DNA from: Choristoneura fumiferana
Taxonomy: Eukaryota; Arthropoda; Insecta; Lepidoptera; Tortricidae
Length of the DNA: 64,000 bases
Assembly: GCF_025370935.1 (NCBI RefSeq)
Contig: NC_133498.1
Span: 8,852,156 to 8,916,155, forward strand
Direction: 5' to 3'
Every line of letters starts with the position of its first letter. The stretch's first letter is position 1. Below are positions 1 through 10,989 of this stretch, piece after piece. The notes below the pieces were generated by a model that had not been told where the DNA came from, searched no databases, and saw nothing but the letters and a program-made list of their open reading frames with translations. Both the position numbers and the translations under genes were made by a program.

Positions 1-480
1 GTGAAACATAATAAATGATTACGATATGAATCTATTGAATTATATTAAGGATTAATTTATTTTATTATGCATAGTCCAATTAGTTCTAAAATAGTTTTGA
101 ATTTTGAAACTGTTGGCCAAATATTCAAGCATTTAAAGCGTCACTTCATAAACAATAAAAGAAAAGAAAAAACCGCGCAACCAATTATTTTCTTTATTAT
201 TTGAATTTTGAACAGATTGTGATGGCCTGTCACGGAGCTGTGTGGGGCGTACGTTTTTAAAAAGTAATATTGTAATTTTGAACAGAATTTTGTTTTGTCC
301 TCATTCAAAGTGAAAAGTAGAGTGTTTAACGCGAGACTAAACAACCATAATGCCACTCGAACTGTAGCCACCCGAGCAGAGCGAGGATCTCATGTCATTA
401 TGGCTTGTTTTAATCCCTTGTTGAACAATCTACTATTCAGTTCATTAACTCTTTCGTAGGTACGAGTATGCGTGACCTAC
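1..480. other. CTDSPL2 intron, no exon seen
   Basis: AT-rich intron. Bases 340-430 resemble one end of a dispersed repeat also present at 11985-12150 and 35620-35775 (a stretch like TTGTNNAACAATCTAC). No coding exon was recognised. Confidence 0.5.
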
Positions 481-573
481 CAGACTGAAGTCAGGACTGG
501 TCCTGGTCTTGAGCGGCAAAGCCGGGCAGCGAGCTCGCAGGGCGCCCGTCGCCACGGTCTCCAAAGGAGGCAG
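481..573 (-). CDS. CTDSPL2: CTDSPL2 coding exon 6 (31 codons), last one in the window
   Basis: Acceptor TTGTGCAG, donor AGTCTG|GTAGGT. It encodes LPPLETVATGALRARCPALP then LKTRTSPDFSL, which leads into the DLDETLVH catalytic motif in this family. That next exon is not found in bases 1-480. Confidence 0.88.
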
Positions 574-3500
574 CTGCACAAAAAGAATACATTTAAGATT
601 AAGATACTCGTAGAAGAATGAATACATAGCCAAGCGAATTAGCTCGTTGAAGTAACAATGGGCACTTGGGCAGACCTATTCTATTCGAACAAAACCAACA
701 GAGACAGCATCACAGATATCTAACACAGTGAGCTAACTTTGGGGGCGGCAGACGTGAACTTGCCTTCGAAATCCAAAAGCCTAATGGTTACTTGACCTGA
801 AATGTATATTTCAGAACTAAATTATTGTTATTATTATTTTAAAATTTATGACTGTGGAAGCATTCCACACTTCCACTGAACGTAGATATAGTTTAGATAT
901 AGTTAGTGTTTAGTATTGTAACTAAGGGACCCCATACATCCCTGTATTTCTTTTATTATTATTTTTGTATTTTTTTTCTTTAATTGTATAATATAGTTTT
1001 TAAGTATTTTATTTGTAATTATATTATTATGAAAAAATGATTTTCTGCCAAGTTTCTTGCGGCGCATTCTTCTTGGCTATGATGGTCTTTCCGAAAGCGC
1101 TGGTAGTTTAAAAAATGACGTGTAAAAGTGCTCATTGCCGCCTATTTACTGAATAAATCATTTGAATTTGAATTTGAATCTGTCACATAAAATTATTCAA
1201 TGAATGGTTAAACAGGGGTAGGCGTACTGTAGATCAAGGATGTTACGGAGCTCCGATTCCGTTTCCGTTAAGTCGGAACTTCCGTTTGATATTAAACATC
1301 CGTTTTGGTTCCGGTTCCGTTACTTTTGAAACGGAAGTTATATCGGATGTCAATGCTTACCGCGGCGACTGGACATGAGCGGCGCACATCAAAAACAAAC
1401 AGAAGGCTAATTATGTAACGTTTCTGACACTCGCGATCACAATCTAATGACAGTTTTTGTATACGAAAACTATCATTTGATTGTGTTCGCGAGTGTCAGA
1501 AACGTTACGCAATAGACCCTCAGGTTTAGTAGACCTACCTTAACATCTCGTCCTATCACTCAGGCTCCGATTCTGGTCCCGGTTCCGTTTTCGGTTCCGA
1601 TTCAGTTTCTGGTTCCGATAAACTAAATTGAAAACATCTGGTTCCGCTTTCGGTTCCGACAAAACCACATCCGTTACATCCCTGCTGTAGATACTGACCT
1701 GTTTGATGAACAGATACGGATCAAAAGCATCCACCCAGGAGGAGATCTGTTCGCACTCCACTCTGTTGCTGCACGATGAAATCACGTCGGCCGCCTCCTC
1801 CTGAAAAGAAGAGTGTTGTGAACAAACAAGGTACAAACTATGGACATGTATCCTACAAATATTATGAACGTGAGAGTTTGTGAAGATGTTTGGATGTATG
1901 TTAAACAATCACGCAATAAGGGCGGAACGGATTTACATGAAACTTGCCGTAAAAGATAGATAAAGATGAAAAAAATAATAGCTATAAAGCTAGTAAATTT
2001 TCTAAAAATGTATTTCCAACATTTCCACCATTATACCAGTGCTCATATTGAGAGAAAGAGATAGAGAAAGAAAGAGAAAGAGAAAGATTTGTTTTGGGTC
2101 CATCAGTACCACCTTAAAGTAATAAGACTAAAACTAGCGCTAAGACTATACTTGGTTTGGATAGGTATTTTACTAACAAGCTTCAGCTGCCAGATTTGGT
2201 CCACATTCAAGGATTTTAAACATTTTACTTAGGTATCTATCAAAACATAGGGCCCCCGTATGTGGGACTTTCACAGGGAACCATAAAGAATGCCATAAAC
2301 GACCACACCAGACTTAAACACCAACAAGAGTGGAAAACACTGGAAGGTCTAAAGAATTCAAAACGATTCATCGAAAATGTCAAATTCAAATGATTTATTC
2401 AGTAAATAGCGCAATGGGCACTTTTACACGTTTTTTTTAAACTACCAGCGCTTTCGGAAAGACCATCATTGCCAAGAAGAATGCGCCGCAAGAAACTTGG
2501 CAGAAAGTCATTTTTCATAAAATATAATTACAAATAAAATACTTAAAACTATATTATACAATGCCAGCACAAGCTGGACTAAAATTCTGGACACTCAGTA
2601 GGAAACAACTCCGACATATCGTCGGGGCTTACAGGTCATTTCGATACTAAACACATACTAGTAAAGATGGGACTACAGGACAATGAAGTCTGTAGAATAT
2701 GTGGCGAGGAAGACGAAACAATGGAACACATTATGTGTGAATGTGACGCCCTCGCCAGATTAAGAATGAGACTCTTTGGCGACGGATACCCTCCGCCAGG
2801 AGACTTTAAGGCACTACCGCTACGTCAAATCACCCAATTTTTGAACGAGGTGATAAAGGCAATAGAGTAAGTGCGAAGAAGGGTATTACACAAAAGATCC
2901 CTACGGGTCGAAGTGTATCCGCAAGGACCCCTAACGACAAGATAAGATAAGATAAGATAGGTATCTATCATTGTAATACAAACTAAACTAGTGCATTTCA
3001 ATACAGAAATGGAAATGTTTACAATACAATACCTACAATGGACTCTTTATTGTTTAGATAGTTTAATGGGGGTATTATATAATAATATCTTTTGTTTACA
3101 TTTAAGTTAAATACCTATCCAAACCAAGTATAAGTTACTTTTTTACTCCGAACTGGTGGTAGATTTTTTTTTTACATTCATAAGTGCTTTTTATAGCCTA
3201 AATTAAATGATGATTATAATACTATAATATTCATATTCCTTTATTGGATCATTAATGCAAGTCATTTTGTTAAATTATTATTTACGTAACCTAAGATAAT
3301 TAATTAAGACATACCTCTAGATCAGACGGCGGTTGCTCATCATGACAAGTCAGCGATGATTCATCAGCTGTTATCTCCGAGGTGCCCTGCAAACGGAAAA
3401 CAAAATTAAATAATTATAACTGGGCATAATACAGTAATTCATCATTTGCTGTGAGGATGGACACTAGTTGAGTTCAAAACACGTCAGTTTTATGTGTTGG

Positions 3501-6500
3501 TGATTATGTTGTGTGTGTGTGTGTGTTCTTATCTTACAGGGGAGAGGTGGAGGACCTGCATGAACACATATGCTGCACTGCACAGACGTGGCTATCATGG
3601 CTCCAGACCATTGGGGGAGCCTACAAGTGGCAACCACGAACCGGAAGACGACTGCACCAAATGCTGGACTGACGATATCGTGAGAGTTGCAGGCAACCGG
3701 CGGATGCAAGTGGCGAGTTATCGTTCAGCAGTGGACGTCTTCCAGCTGATGATGATGTGGCGAAAATAATTGTTTATACTTCCTAGAGGGTAATCCACAA
3801 ATACACTCACCCAACCCTTGGCCTCAGCGACCAGACTCCTGGTTATCTCGTGCAGAAACCCTTCGCTCGGGCTCCGTGCCGACAGCGCCTCCAGACTGGA
3901 TATGGCGCCTCCAGTATCACACGTTGAGGATATCTCGCACTCGCTGTCACGCACGTAGCCGTCCTGCTCTAGCATTGTAACGAAGTCCGGCTGTGGGAGA
4001 GAGAGAGCTATAGTCAATAATCACAGATATAGATTACACTAGATAACGCAAACACCTCAATCTGTATGAAAACCAACCGTGTCACTTTTTTATATCTACT
4101 GTGAAGTCTCAAGAGCGAATTACCGATGTGAATTCCCCGATGTCCGCGCAAAATCGATTCAAATGCGCCGCCCGCCCGCGCCGTGGGGCTCGAGTCAGTC
4201 ACTAGTCATGATTAGTCAGTTAGCGGTCAGTCTTTGTATGGGGCCAACCCCGACGTTTGGTCGGGGTTCGGACAAGCGAAGTAGATGCATTTGCGTAATC
4301 TAGTGTAATCTATATCTGTGTCAGGCACTTGTCTCACCGCCAGCGAGGAAACGATTGGCTATCGACTAAACGAACAAAAGATATAAGATTCTGTGTGAGT
4401 AAAAGAGACACATATATTAATAGTTGATCGCTGGCAGTTCACACTGTCGGCGAGAACTCGCTCTTACATCTTTTGTCGCAGCGACAAGAGCTATAAAACT
4501 CGCTGAGCTATAGATACTCGCTCAGCGATGTCAGCTTGGCGGCCGCCCCGCACGAGCGAGTCGAGTGGAGCGAGTAATCGCCCGTCGCACGCGAACACTC
4601 GCTTACAGCCGAGCGACAAACTACACTCGCTTCTCGCTGCTCGCCCACTCGTTTCTAGTTACTCGCTCTACTCGCTCATCGTCGGCGGTGGACAAGTGCC
4701 TCAATAATCGTTACTGTTTGAAGTAAGCTTATCTCATTATAACATCGCTCTTGGGTCTTATAAAGAACAACAACCTATTTGCTTACCTTGTAATTTTTTC
4801 TCTGTGTATCTGTTTTCTGTATCGCTTAATATTTCTGGTGTACAATAAAGAGTCTTTGTATTATATTGTAACTCCCTGTTTCACCATTCAATGATTAATT
4901 TTATGTGACAGATATCTGTGATGCCGTCCCTGTTTGTTTTTTCCGAGCAGACGGAGACGGCATCACATTTATTATCCAATTAAAATTTATCCACCAACAT
5001 AACATTATAATATAACAGGACCTAAAGACTGCTTTTCGACCAGGATGCGGAGTTTGCGCGTGTGAGGCTGTGTTGCGAACAATGTGTAGAACGAATAGCA
5101 CATCTCTAGTGGAGTGCGAAAAAGCTTGGTATCCTATCCAAGGTTAGGCGATACTTCACTACGGAACAGCTCATTGGTCTTTACCGAGCCCAAGTCCGAT
5201 CCTGCATGGAGTATTGCTGCCACCTTTGGGACGGTTCTGCTGAATATCAGCTAGCTGCTTTGGATTTGATAGAACAGCGAGCAAAGAGGCTCATCGGCGT
5301 CGCCTGCGACGCGGATTTTTTGTCGTCAGAGCCTTCGTCATCGCAGAAGAGTGGCTTCCCTGTCGGTATTCTACAGGCTACATTTCGGAGGATGTGCTTC
5401 GGAATTGCATGACCTTATTCCACCTGCTCCTTTCTTCCACAGGTCGACCAGAAGTAGAGGGTCTCTACCTTTACGTTGTCATTATTCTCAAAATCCACAC
5501 AAAGCGTTTTCGCTCTTCCTTCATCAACCGCACAGCGAAAGAGTGGAATTCCCGGCCTGAGACTGTGTTTCCTGAACACTACAATTTGGCTACAATTCAT
5601 ATTCCTTCTAGGCAAGAGTGCTCCATCTTAGGCCTCATCCTCGCTTTCCATCAGGCGTGATTGTGGCCAAACGCAAGGCTATATTGTTAAAAAAAAAAAA
5701 AAAAAGAGCAGAATGAGTCGAGGTAAATGAAGTGTTCCCATTGCTTCATGAAAAACACATTCCTCGGAACACATCCTGACATTTCTGGTGGAAACGGAGC
5801 CTTAGACTCCAAGTGCCGGCTAAGCATTATATTCCTGCACTCCACTTTCCGGCCGGAGGGGGTGGTGTTCCGTCACTTTAGGAAAGCAAGGTGAATATTA
5901 TTGTTATGCTGTAAATTTTATTGGTGAATACATAAATAAATAATTATCAGAGCGGATACCACTGAAAATATGTGGCATATGGTCGCCCTAATAACAATAA
6001 CCTCACGAGATGCAAGCATGGCCTCGAATCTTCCTTCTGTTACGACATGGCTATGAAATCCTTACCTGCACATATTTCTCCTCGCTGGCCAAGAAATCAG
6101 CACAGACATCGATATCATCAGTGGTGGAGGTCGGCTGATACATCTCCAAGTCGTTGCTGGACTTCCTACGTTTTACCACTCTCTTCTCTGTGGAATTCTT
6201 GCGCGACTCTTCCTTGTCTGTGGTCATTACCTTTGGAAAAATAAAAAGTTTAATCTTGTTATATTAATTTAAATCGTGGGGCGCCGAAATTAGGCGCAAG
6301 CCACACAGGGGGCGTTCAAGTAATACGTAACGCAGTTTTTGGAGATTTTTAACCCCCCCGCTTATGTAACGCGCCGTAACATTTTTCCTCCCCCTTCCTA
6401 AACGTTACGTAACACCCAAATGACCATTTCTAATTTTTAATTTTTAATTTTTTTAGCTTTTCTTTAGCCGTTTTCCAAATTAAGTTGTCATTTTTTGGCA

Positions 6501-9500
6501 CAGTCACACTGGCAACACAGCATGAGAGCATTTATAAGCCGAGAACAGCAACTGATGATGCGAATTTCCCACTTTTGAGGATTATAGTATGTACGGTCAG
6601 CATCAAAAGTAGCTGGTTACTTTTTTACTGTCACATTACGAGACACATTTAACACATTTGTCAATCTTGTATGGCGCTAAGTATGTGGCTGTAAAACGAG
6701 AAAGTACAAAAGTAACCAGCTACTTTTGATACTGACTGTACTTGTTTCAAAAAAACTGTGACGTAACGCGTTGTTTGTCACACCAATTTCGTCAAGTTTT
6801 AGTCCCCCCTCCCCCCTATTACATGTATTACTATGAAAATTGCAATTATTTTGTTCCTGTGTGACAAACCGCGTGAAACAAAAGTGTGACGTAATTTAAA
6901 TAAAAAGTGTGCACTGCGTGAAGTCACGCTGAACTTTAATGAAATGAAATGAAATTTATTTATTTGCTTTAAATGTAGTACATTACACGATGTTCAATGA
7001 TTTATGAGTCTCATACATTCAAACTTTATAAGTCATGCAAATATTGAGATTTACTATATTTATAACAAAATACTACTACTACTCTAATATTATATCCATT
7101 TGTTTAGTTCCATCTATTATAAGGACATTTTGCAACAAAAATGTCCGTTTGATAAAAAATATTATTATTCAATTACTTATATAATATTAAATTTTCAATT
7201 ATTAAATTACTATTTATTATTCAATTCTCAATTATATATTTATTTATTATTTACATATTATCCAAGAATTCCCTCAGAGAGTAATAACACTTCTTGTGAA
7301 GCCAACGGAACAGTTGAGTTTTGAAGGAATTCAATGGGAGTAGTTTTATGGACTCCGGTAAATTATTGTAAAATCTTATGCACTGTATGAAACTATTTCT
7401 CTTTTTCATTATTGTATTTATCTTAGGTAAATCTAATTTGTCAGGATACCTTGTGTTGTATGAAACTATGTCACTTTTTTTTAAACATTTCTGGATGCAA
7501 TTTAACAAATACGCAAACCTCATAAATGTAAACAGAGTAGACAGTTAATATCCCACATTCCTGAAACCAGGGTTTACACGAAGTTCGACGGTTGACACCA
7601 CTTATCGCTCTTATGCACTGTTTCTGTGCGATAAAGACTTGGTTGACAGTAACAGTTGCCCCAAAGTAAAATTCCATACCGCAAATTTGATGCTACATAG
7701 CCGTGATAAGCTTTTAATGCCGTCTTAGTGTCGGTTATCTTGGCTAAACGCCACAGTGCGTAAGAAAACCTGTTTATTTTTAAGCAAATTCTATCGATAT
7801 GCATTTTCCAAGAGCAGTAGTTGTCCAGAGTGAATCCTAAGAAAGTTGTGCTATCACATTCAGTTAAAACTTCGTTATTGTGGGTAATTTTAAGCAATGC
7901 CTTTTTACCCCCCTTGTTCATAAACTGCATGTATTTTGTTTTATTTAGATTAATTTTCAAATTATTATCTTTAAGCCATGTCGATATGTCAGTGATAGTA
8001 TTATTAATAACATTATTATAATTAAGTACTTTATCATCATAAATAACAATAGTAATGTCATCCGCAAACAAAGTGCATTCAAATTTTGTAATTAAAGGTA
8101 AATCATTAATATATAACAGGAATAATAATGGTCCTAGTATAGTTCCCTGAGGAACTCCCTCTGCTGACTTTAACTGTTGATCTGTACATTTTTTCCATCA
8201 TATTTTTGTCTAGTCCTGTTATTTCTACCATTTGTTGCCTGTCCTTAAGATAGCTTTTTAGCCAGTCAGAAACCAGACCCCTCATTCCATAGTTCTCACA
8301 TTTCAACAGTAATAGATCATGAGACACACAATCAAAGGCCCTGCTCATGTCAAAAAAGATAGAAACTGCTTTGGTTTTGTTATCAACCTTGTTGATAATG
8401 CTGTTGATCAAATTGAAAGCAGCAAGTATGGTGGACTTTCCCTTTTGGAAACCATACTGTTGAGAAGACAATATCTTACATTTATTCATAAAGTTCACTA
8501 GGCGACTATGCATTGCTCTCTCAAAAACTTTTGAGAATACAAGTATTAGTGCAAAATAGGTCTGTATGTATCAGGTAGACTTAAATCACCGGTTTTAAAT
8601 ATGGGTCTTACTATTGAAATCTTAAGTTTATCCGGACATACACCCTGTTGGAAAGATAAATTAATTAGGTGTGATAGTATTGGAGCAATAATTTCCGAAG
8701 TCAGTTTTATTATGTTGGTTGTAATGTCATCGTGGCCCACAGAATTAGTATTATGAAGTGTTTTCATTATTTTTAAAACTTCGTGTGGGGTCAGTAGGTA
8801 GTAAAAACATGTTTACGCGATTTGGTATTACCTTATGTTTATAAAATTTAGTTAAATTATTAGCATCAGCTTGAGTATTTGCAATATTTATAAAATGTTC
8901 ATTAAATGTATTTGCTATGTCTTGTACTTAACTGGTTATATCTCCAAATTATAATTTTTTTTATTTAGAATATACAAATATACTTCATTGTAATTACTCT
9001 GTCAGGACTAATTAGAATATTTTGGGAAACTCAAGCTCATTATAATATAATATTAGTAGTTAAGGATTTATATTTAAAAATAACCGAACCATAAAAATAC
9101 AATGTAACCTACCTTAGCAGCCCGATCAGCCAAATAGTTAATATCGTCATCATTAGCTGGCAATTCTTCAGTAATAAGTCTCGCACACTCCGCAATAGCT
9201 ATAAAATCATTCAGACAGTCATTTGGAAGACACAATGAGGACTCCACCTGCGTCTCAGAATCAGACTCTTCACTTTTAGGACCTGGAAAGTCCACAAATG
9301 TAGTTGTATGAGGCTCATACATCGTAACATCATTATCATCCGTACTCCAGTTATTTTGCTCCGGTACAACAGCTGCCTTGGTTTTAGTCTTCTTCTTAGG
9401 GCTTTCATTGGTAGAGCTCACAGCGATTTTGCTCTTCAATGACGGTATGCCTAGCTGCCGGACTTTACGTATTGGAGAATTATTCAAAGAAGCTGACTTT

Positions 9501-10021
9501 TCATTCTTATCCATACGTCTTGTCTTCCGTGGAGAACTTATTTCAACTGCTTCAGGCTTCTTCTCGCGATTCAGTGAGCTGTGACGGAGTTGTGCACTTT
9601 TTGTAGTACGAACATCTTTAATCTTAGGTTTGGAAGTAGTTGTAACTTTATCATTCTGGGTTTTTTCGCTTCTAAGCTTAGTAGTGGAAGTTACTATGTC
9701 CTTATTGCTGGACCGTACAACGGTTTGGAAGATCGGTTTCTTTGTGCGTTCTTTGAGCTTATCCATTTTGTTTTCCGTCTTCTCCATGCTTTTGACTAAT
9801 GTTCTCACGGGTCTGTTTTTTAGATTCTGCGACCGGGTGATGCAGATTCGAGTAGGGTCAGGCTGTAGAACATTTTTGGAGGTGTCCCGTTGGAGTACCT
9901 TCTTCCAAGCAGCGTTGGGTGGGGAGATGCGGGAGGTCAACGGTTTGGGCTTGAGCTTGGTTACCTTAGATGAGTTCCTCTTTACCGAGAGGGGCTCCCT
10001 CTTTCTGCTTCTTAACCGCAT
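481..10021 (-). CDS. CTDSPL2: CTD small phosphatase-like protein 2 homologue, N-terminal half (six coding exons, 3' part off the left edge)
   Basis: The gene is read on the minus strand as exons 10021-9113, 6230-6066, 3990-3811, 3386-3315, 1800-1699 and 573-481, giving 507 residues so far. All introns are GT-AG and phase 0. The start MRLRSRKREP resembles the vertebrate CTDSPL2 start (MRLRTRK). The last two exons read FDPYLFIKQ then LPPL and LPLKTRTSPDFSL, the segment that lies directly before the DLDET phosphatase motif in that family. The catalytic HAD/FCP1 domain is therefore expected left of base 1. Residues 1-303 are Lys/Arg/Ser-rich and disordered in character; residues 304-476 hold several acidic, Ser-rich stretches. 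Family members dephosphorylate Ser/Thr residues, e.g. in SMAD-type factors or the RNA polymerase II tail; the substrate here is not known. Introns are filled with transposons. Confidence 0.88.
860..1182 (+). mobile_element. LINE 3' end with (TTTGAA) tail
   Basis: A 5'-truncated non-LTR retrotransposon end carrying CTTGCGGCGCATTCTTCTTG and a poly-A-like signal, finishing in AATAAATCATTTGAATTTGAA. The same sequence occurs in reverse at 2387-2563. Confidence 0.7.
1235..1684. mobile_element. hAT-type non-autonomous element (MITE) with 8-bp target duplication
   Basis: The imperfect terminal repeats are CAAGGATGTTACGGA and its partner TCCGTTACATCCCTG. The direct repeat CTGTAGAT occurs at 1227-1234 and at 1685-1692, the 8-bp duplication expected for hAT. 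The interior holds CGGTTCCG-type repeats and a long palindrome (1417-1508). A shorter relative is at 48859-49078. Confidence 0.82.
1417..1508. repeat. long palindrome inside the hAT MITE
   Basis: Arms of about 44 bases, each containing the outer block AACGTTTCTGACACTCGCGA or its complement, face each other around a short GTATAC centre. It could be a nested palindromic element. Confidence 0.7.
1699..1800 (-). CDS. CTDSPL2: CTDSPL2 coding exon 5 (34 codons) with the FDPYLFIKQ motif
   Basis: Acceptor TTTTCAG, donor AAACAG|GTCAGT. The exon ends WVDAFDPYLFIKQ, matching the vertebrate EVFDPYYFIKH segment. A hAT-type inverted-repeat element is inserted 14 bp into the following intron. Confidence 0.87.
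2387..2563 (-). mobile_element. LINE 3' end with (TTTGAA) tail, reverse copy
   Basis: Reverse complement of the 860-1182 family: it opens with the TTCAAATGATTTATTCAGTA tail side and contains CAAGAAGAATGCGCCGCAAG. Confidence 0.7.
2564..2960 (+). pseudogene. LINE ORF2 C-terminal fragment with zinc knuckle
   Basis: The reading frame 2667-2870 encodes CRICGEEDETMEHIMCECDA, a Cys/His motif found near the C-terminus of reverse transcriptases of the R1/Jockey-like LINEs. The copy ends in a (GATAA)n tail at 2938-2958. Only the 3' end is present. Confidence 0.7.
3315..3386 (-). CDS. CTDSPL2: CTDSPL2 coding exon 4 (24 codons)
   Basis: A small exon between acceptor TTTGCAG and donor CTAGAG|GTATGT. It encodes GTSEITADESSLTCHDEQPP and four more residues, in phase 0 with both neighbours. 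Confidence 0.78.
3443..3770 (+). mobile_element. retroelement remnant with decayed hammerhead-like motif and LINE C-terminus
   Basis: Bases 3445-3490 resemble the hammerhead-like stretch at 45443-45487 (GTTGAGTTC, AAAAC, ACGTCAG) and share the downstream GGAGGTGGAGGAACTGCATGAA-like block, with a (GT)n run between. Bases 3665-3760 read WTDDIVRVAGNRRMQVA, like the C-terminus of RTE LINE polyproteins, and end in a GATGATGATG tail. Confidence 0.55.
3811..3990 (-). CDS. CTDSPL2: CTDSPL2 coding exon 3 (60 codons)
   Basis: The acceptor is a CT-rich tract ending CCCACAG and the donor is GGTTGG|GTGAGT. The exon runs from PDFVTMLEQDGYVRD to LVAEAKGW in phase 0. An inverted-repeat element begins only about 30 bp upstream of the acceptor. 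Confidence 0.85.
4022..4320. mobile_element. MITE with 31-bp inverted termini
   Basis: The termini CACAGATATAGATTACACTA and TAGTGTAATCTATATCTGTG are inverted copies that extend further inwards to AGATAACGCAAA / TTTGCGTAATCT. It lies just upstream of CTDSPL2 exon 3. It and the next element together are flanked by TCAATAATC at 4014-4022 and 4701-4709. Confidence 0.75.
4323..4702. mobile_element. GC-rich inverted-repeat element full of CTCGCT motifs
   Basis: The ends AGGCACTTGTC..ACCGCC and GGCGGTGGACAAGTGCCT are inverted copies. The interior is unusually GC-rich for this window and carries many copies of the hexamer CTCGCT or its complement AGCGAG. Confidence 0.68.
4884..4972. mobile_element. 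fragment of palindromic MITE family (GATGCCGTCTC)
   Basis: Carries the inverted pair GATGCCGTCCCTGTTTG and AGACGGAGACGGCATCAC. Better-preserved copies are at 25631-25773 and 46832-46974. Confidence 0.6.
5120..5706 (+). pseudogene. non-LTR retrotransposon ORF2 C-terminal fragment, poly(A) tail
   Basis: Broken frames read LYRAQVRSCMEYCCHLWDG and LIEQRAKRLIG, then, in a second frame, SSFINRTAKEWNSRP. This is the usual C-terminal pattern of Jockey-like ORF2 proteins. The copy ends in about 16 A at 5690-5705. At least one frameshift separates the parts. Confidence 0.72.
6066..6230 (-). CDS. CTDSPL2: CTDSPL2 coding exon 2 (55 codons)
   Basis: Acceptor CCAAAG and donor GTGCAG|GTAAGG bound a phase-0 exon beginning VMTTDKEESRKNSTEK and ending LASEEKYVQ. 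It has a basic KRVVKRRK stretch, a possible nuclear localisation signal. Confidence 0.85.
6304..6895. mobile_element. inverted-repeat element with CAGGGGGCGTTCAAGTAATA end and nested MITE
   Basis: The ends carry GGGGGCGTTCAAGTAATACG and, in reverse, a comparable CCCCCCTATTACATGTATTA block, with many TACGTAAC motifs inside. Nested within is a small element at about 6592-6741 whose ends GCATCAAAAGTAGCTGGTTA and TAACCAGCTACTTTTGATAC are inverted copies. Confidence 0.6.
6938..8990 (-). pseudogene. Jockey/CR1-like LINE, 3' half with broken reverse transcriptase
   Basis: Read leftwards: frame 8767-8546 has NSVGHDDITTNIIK and VRPIFKTGD; 8513-8106 has QYGFQKGKST and FFDMSRAFDCVSHDLL (RT motifs); 8071-7574 has the FADD active-site box and NNLKINLNKTKYMQF; 7523-7251 is the C-terminal part ending WLHKKCYYSLREFL. 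The tail side shows a (GAAAT)n repeat at 6940-6960. Frameshifts between the parts make it a dead copy. It sits in a CTDSPL2 intron. Confidence 0.85.
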
Positions 10022-10045
10022 TGCAAGTTCAGGAGGCAACTTAAC
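9113..10045 (-). CDS. CTDSPL2: CTDSPL2 coding exon 1 (residues 1-303)
   Basis: The acceptor TTCCAG lies just upstream of 10045 and the donor AAG|GTAGGT just after 9113. Translation most likely starts at ATG 10021 (MRLRSRKREP), leaving 24 bases of 5' UTR in this exon, so at least one untranslated exon lies upstream. The product is basic and low in complexity (SSPRKTRRMDKNEKS-type stretches) and ends in an acidic segment (EESDSETQ) followed by a helical segment IAECARLITEELPANDDDIN. Length is 303 codons. Confidence 0.85.
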
Positions 10046-10587
10046 CTGGAATTTATTTCTTTCAGTTAAAATAGTTGTCTACAATTGTTCTATTTAAAAA
10101 CAAGTAAGTACAATAGACCTCAAAGATATCTTTATACTTAGTATGTTGTCACTGTATGCTTTGTAACAATTTTGTTTAAACATTTAAGCACACTCCCACT
10201 AAGCGGACTGACAACACCGTGAAAGTTGCAGGCAACTGGTGGATGCAAGTTAGACAGAAAAAAAAAAAAAGCAATATAACTGGTCAAGTCAAGAGTAGGT
10301 TGACTTGTGTTAATGAAATGAAATTAATATAATTTACTCAAGAAAAAATCCACATGTGTAAACAAAATAAATTATTTATTTAATTAAAAAGTGAAATTAA
10401 AAAGCTAAGATAATGATATTTCATTTGATGTTTCAGGAGTTTAGATTTCTTTCCATAAATCTATTAAAGAACAAAGATTATTCTAATTTTCACCAACACA
10501 TGGTCTAGTAGTTAGAGAACTATGAAGCGGGAGATCCTGAGTTCATTCTTGTTCACGGCAGATCAGATATTTACATGAAAATGTTAG

Positions 10588-10800
10588 TTTTTTTTTCAAT
10601 TGGATGGCAAACAAGCAAGTGGGTCTCCTGATGGTAAGAGATCACCACCGCCCATAAACTGCCAACCTAGAGGCCTAAAATGGGATACCTCAAGTGCCAG
10701 TAATTTCACGGGCTGTCTTACTCCCCACGCCAAAACACAACAGTGCAAGCACTGCTGCTCTGGTGGTAGCAATCCGGGCAGACCTTGCACAATGTCCTAC
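10588..10800 (+). repeat. dispersed repeat (GATGGCAAACAAGCAAGTGG family)
   Basis: The same sequence (CCTGATGGTAAGAGATCACC ... CCACGCC ... CAATCCGGGCAGACC) occurs at 38390-38690 and in reverse at 55385-55605. Class not identified; it has no conserved protein frame. Confidence 0.65.
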
Positions 10801-10989
10801 CACCTGTGCCTGTTTTCCAATAGCTAAAATTTGACAGGTGTTTTGCCTCAAAAACATATTAATTAAAATATCAATTAAGTCTTAAATAAATATATTTCTG
10901 AACTATTAAAAATAATCCAGTATATAAGCATACATAAGTAACGTCAAAGTAAGAATAAAAAATATATATTTTTTCTTATTAGAATGTAT

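Noticed and set aside
1540..1908. A 122-codon frame running through CTDSPL2 exon 5 into the MITE
   Set aside because: Only the 34 codons between the splice sites are coding; the remainder is intron and hAT element.
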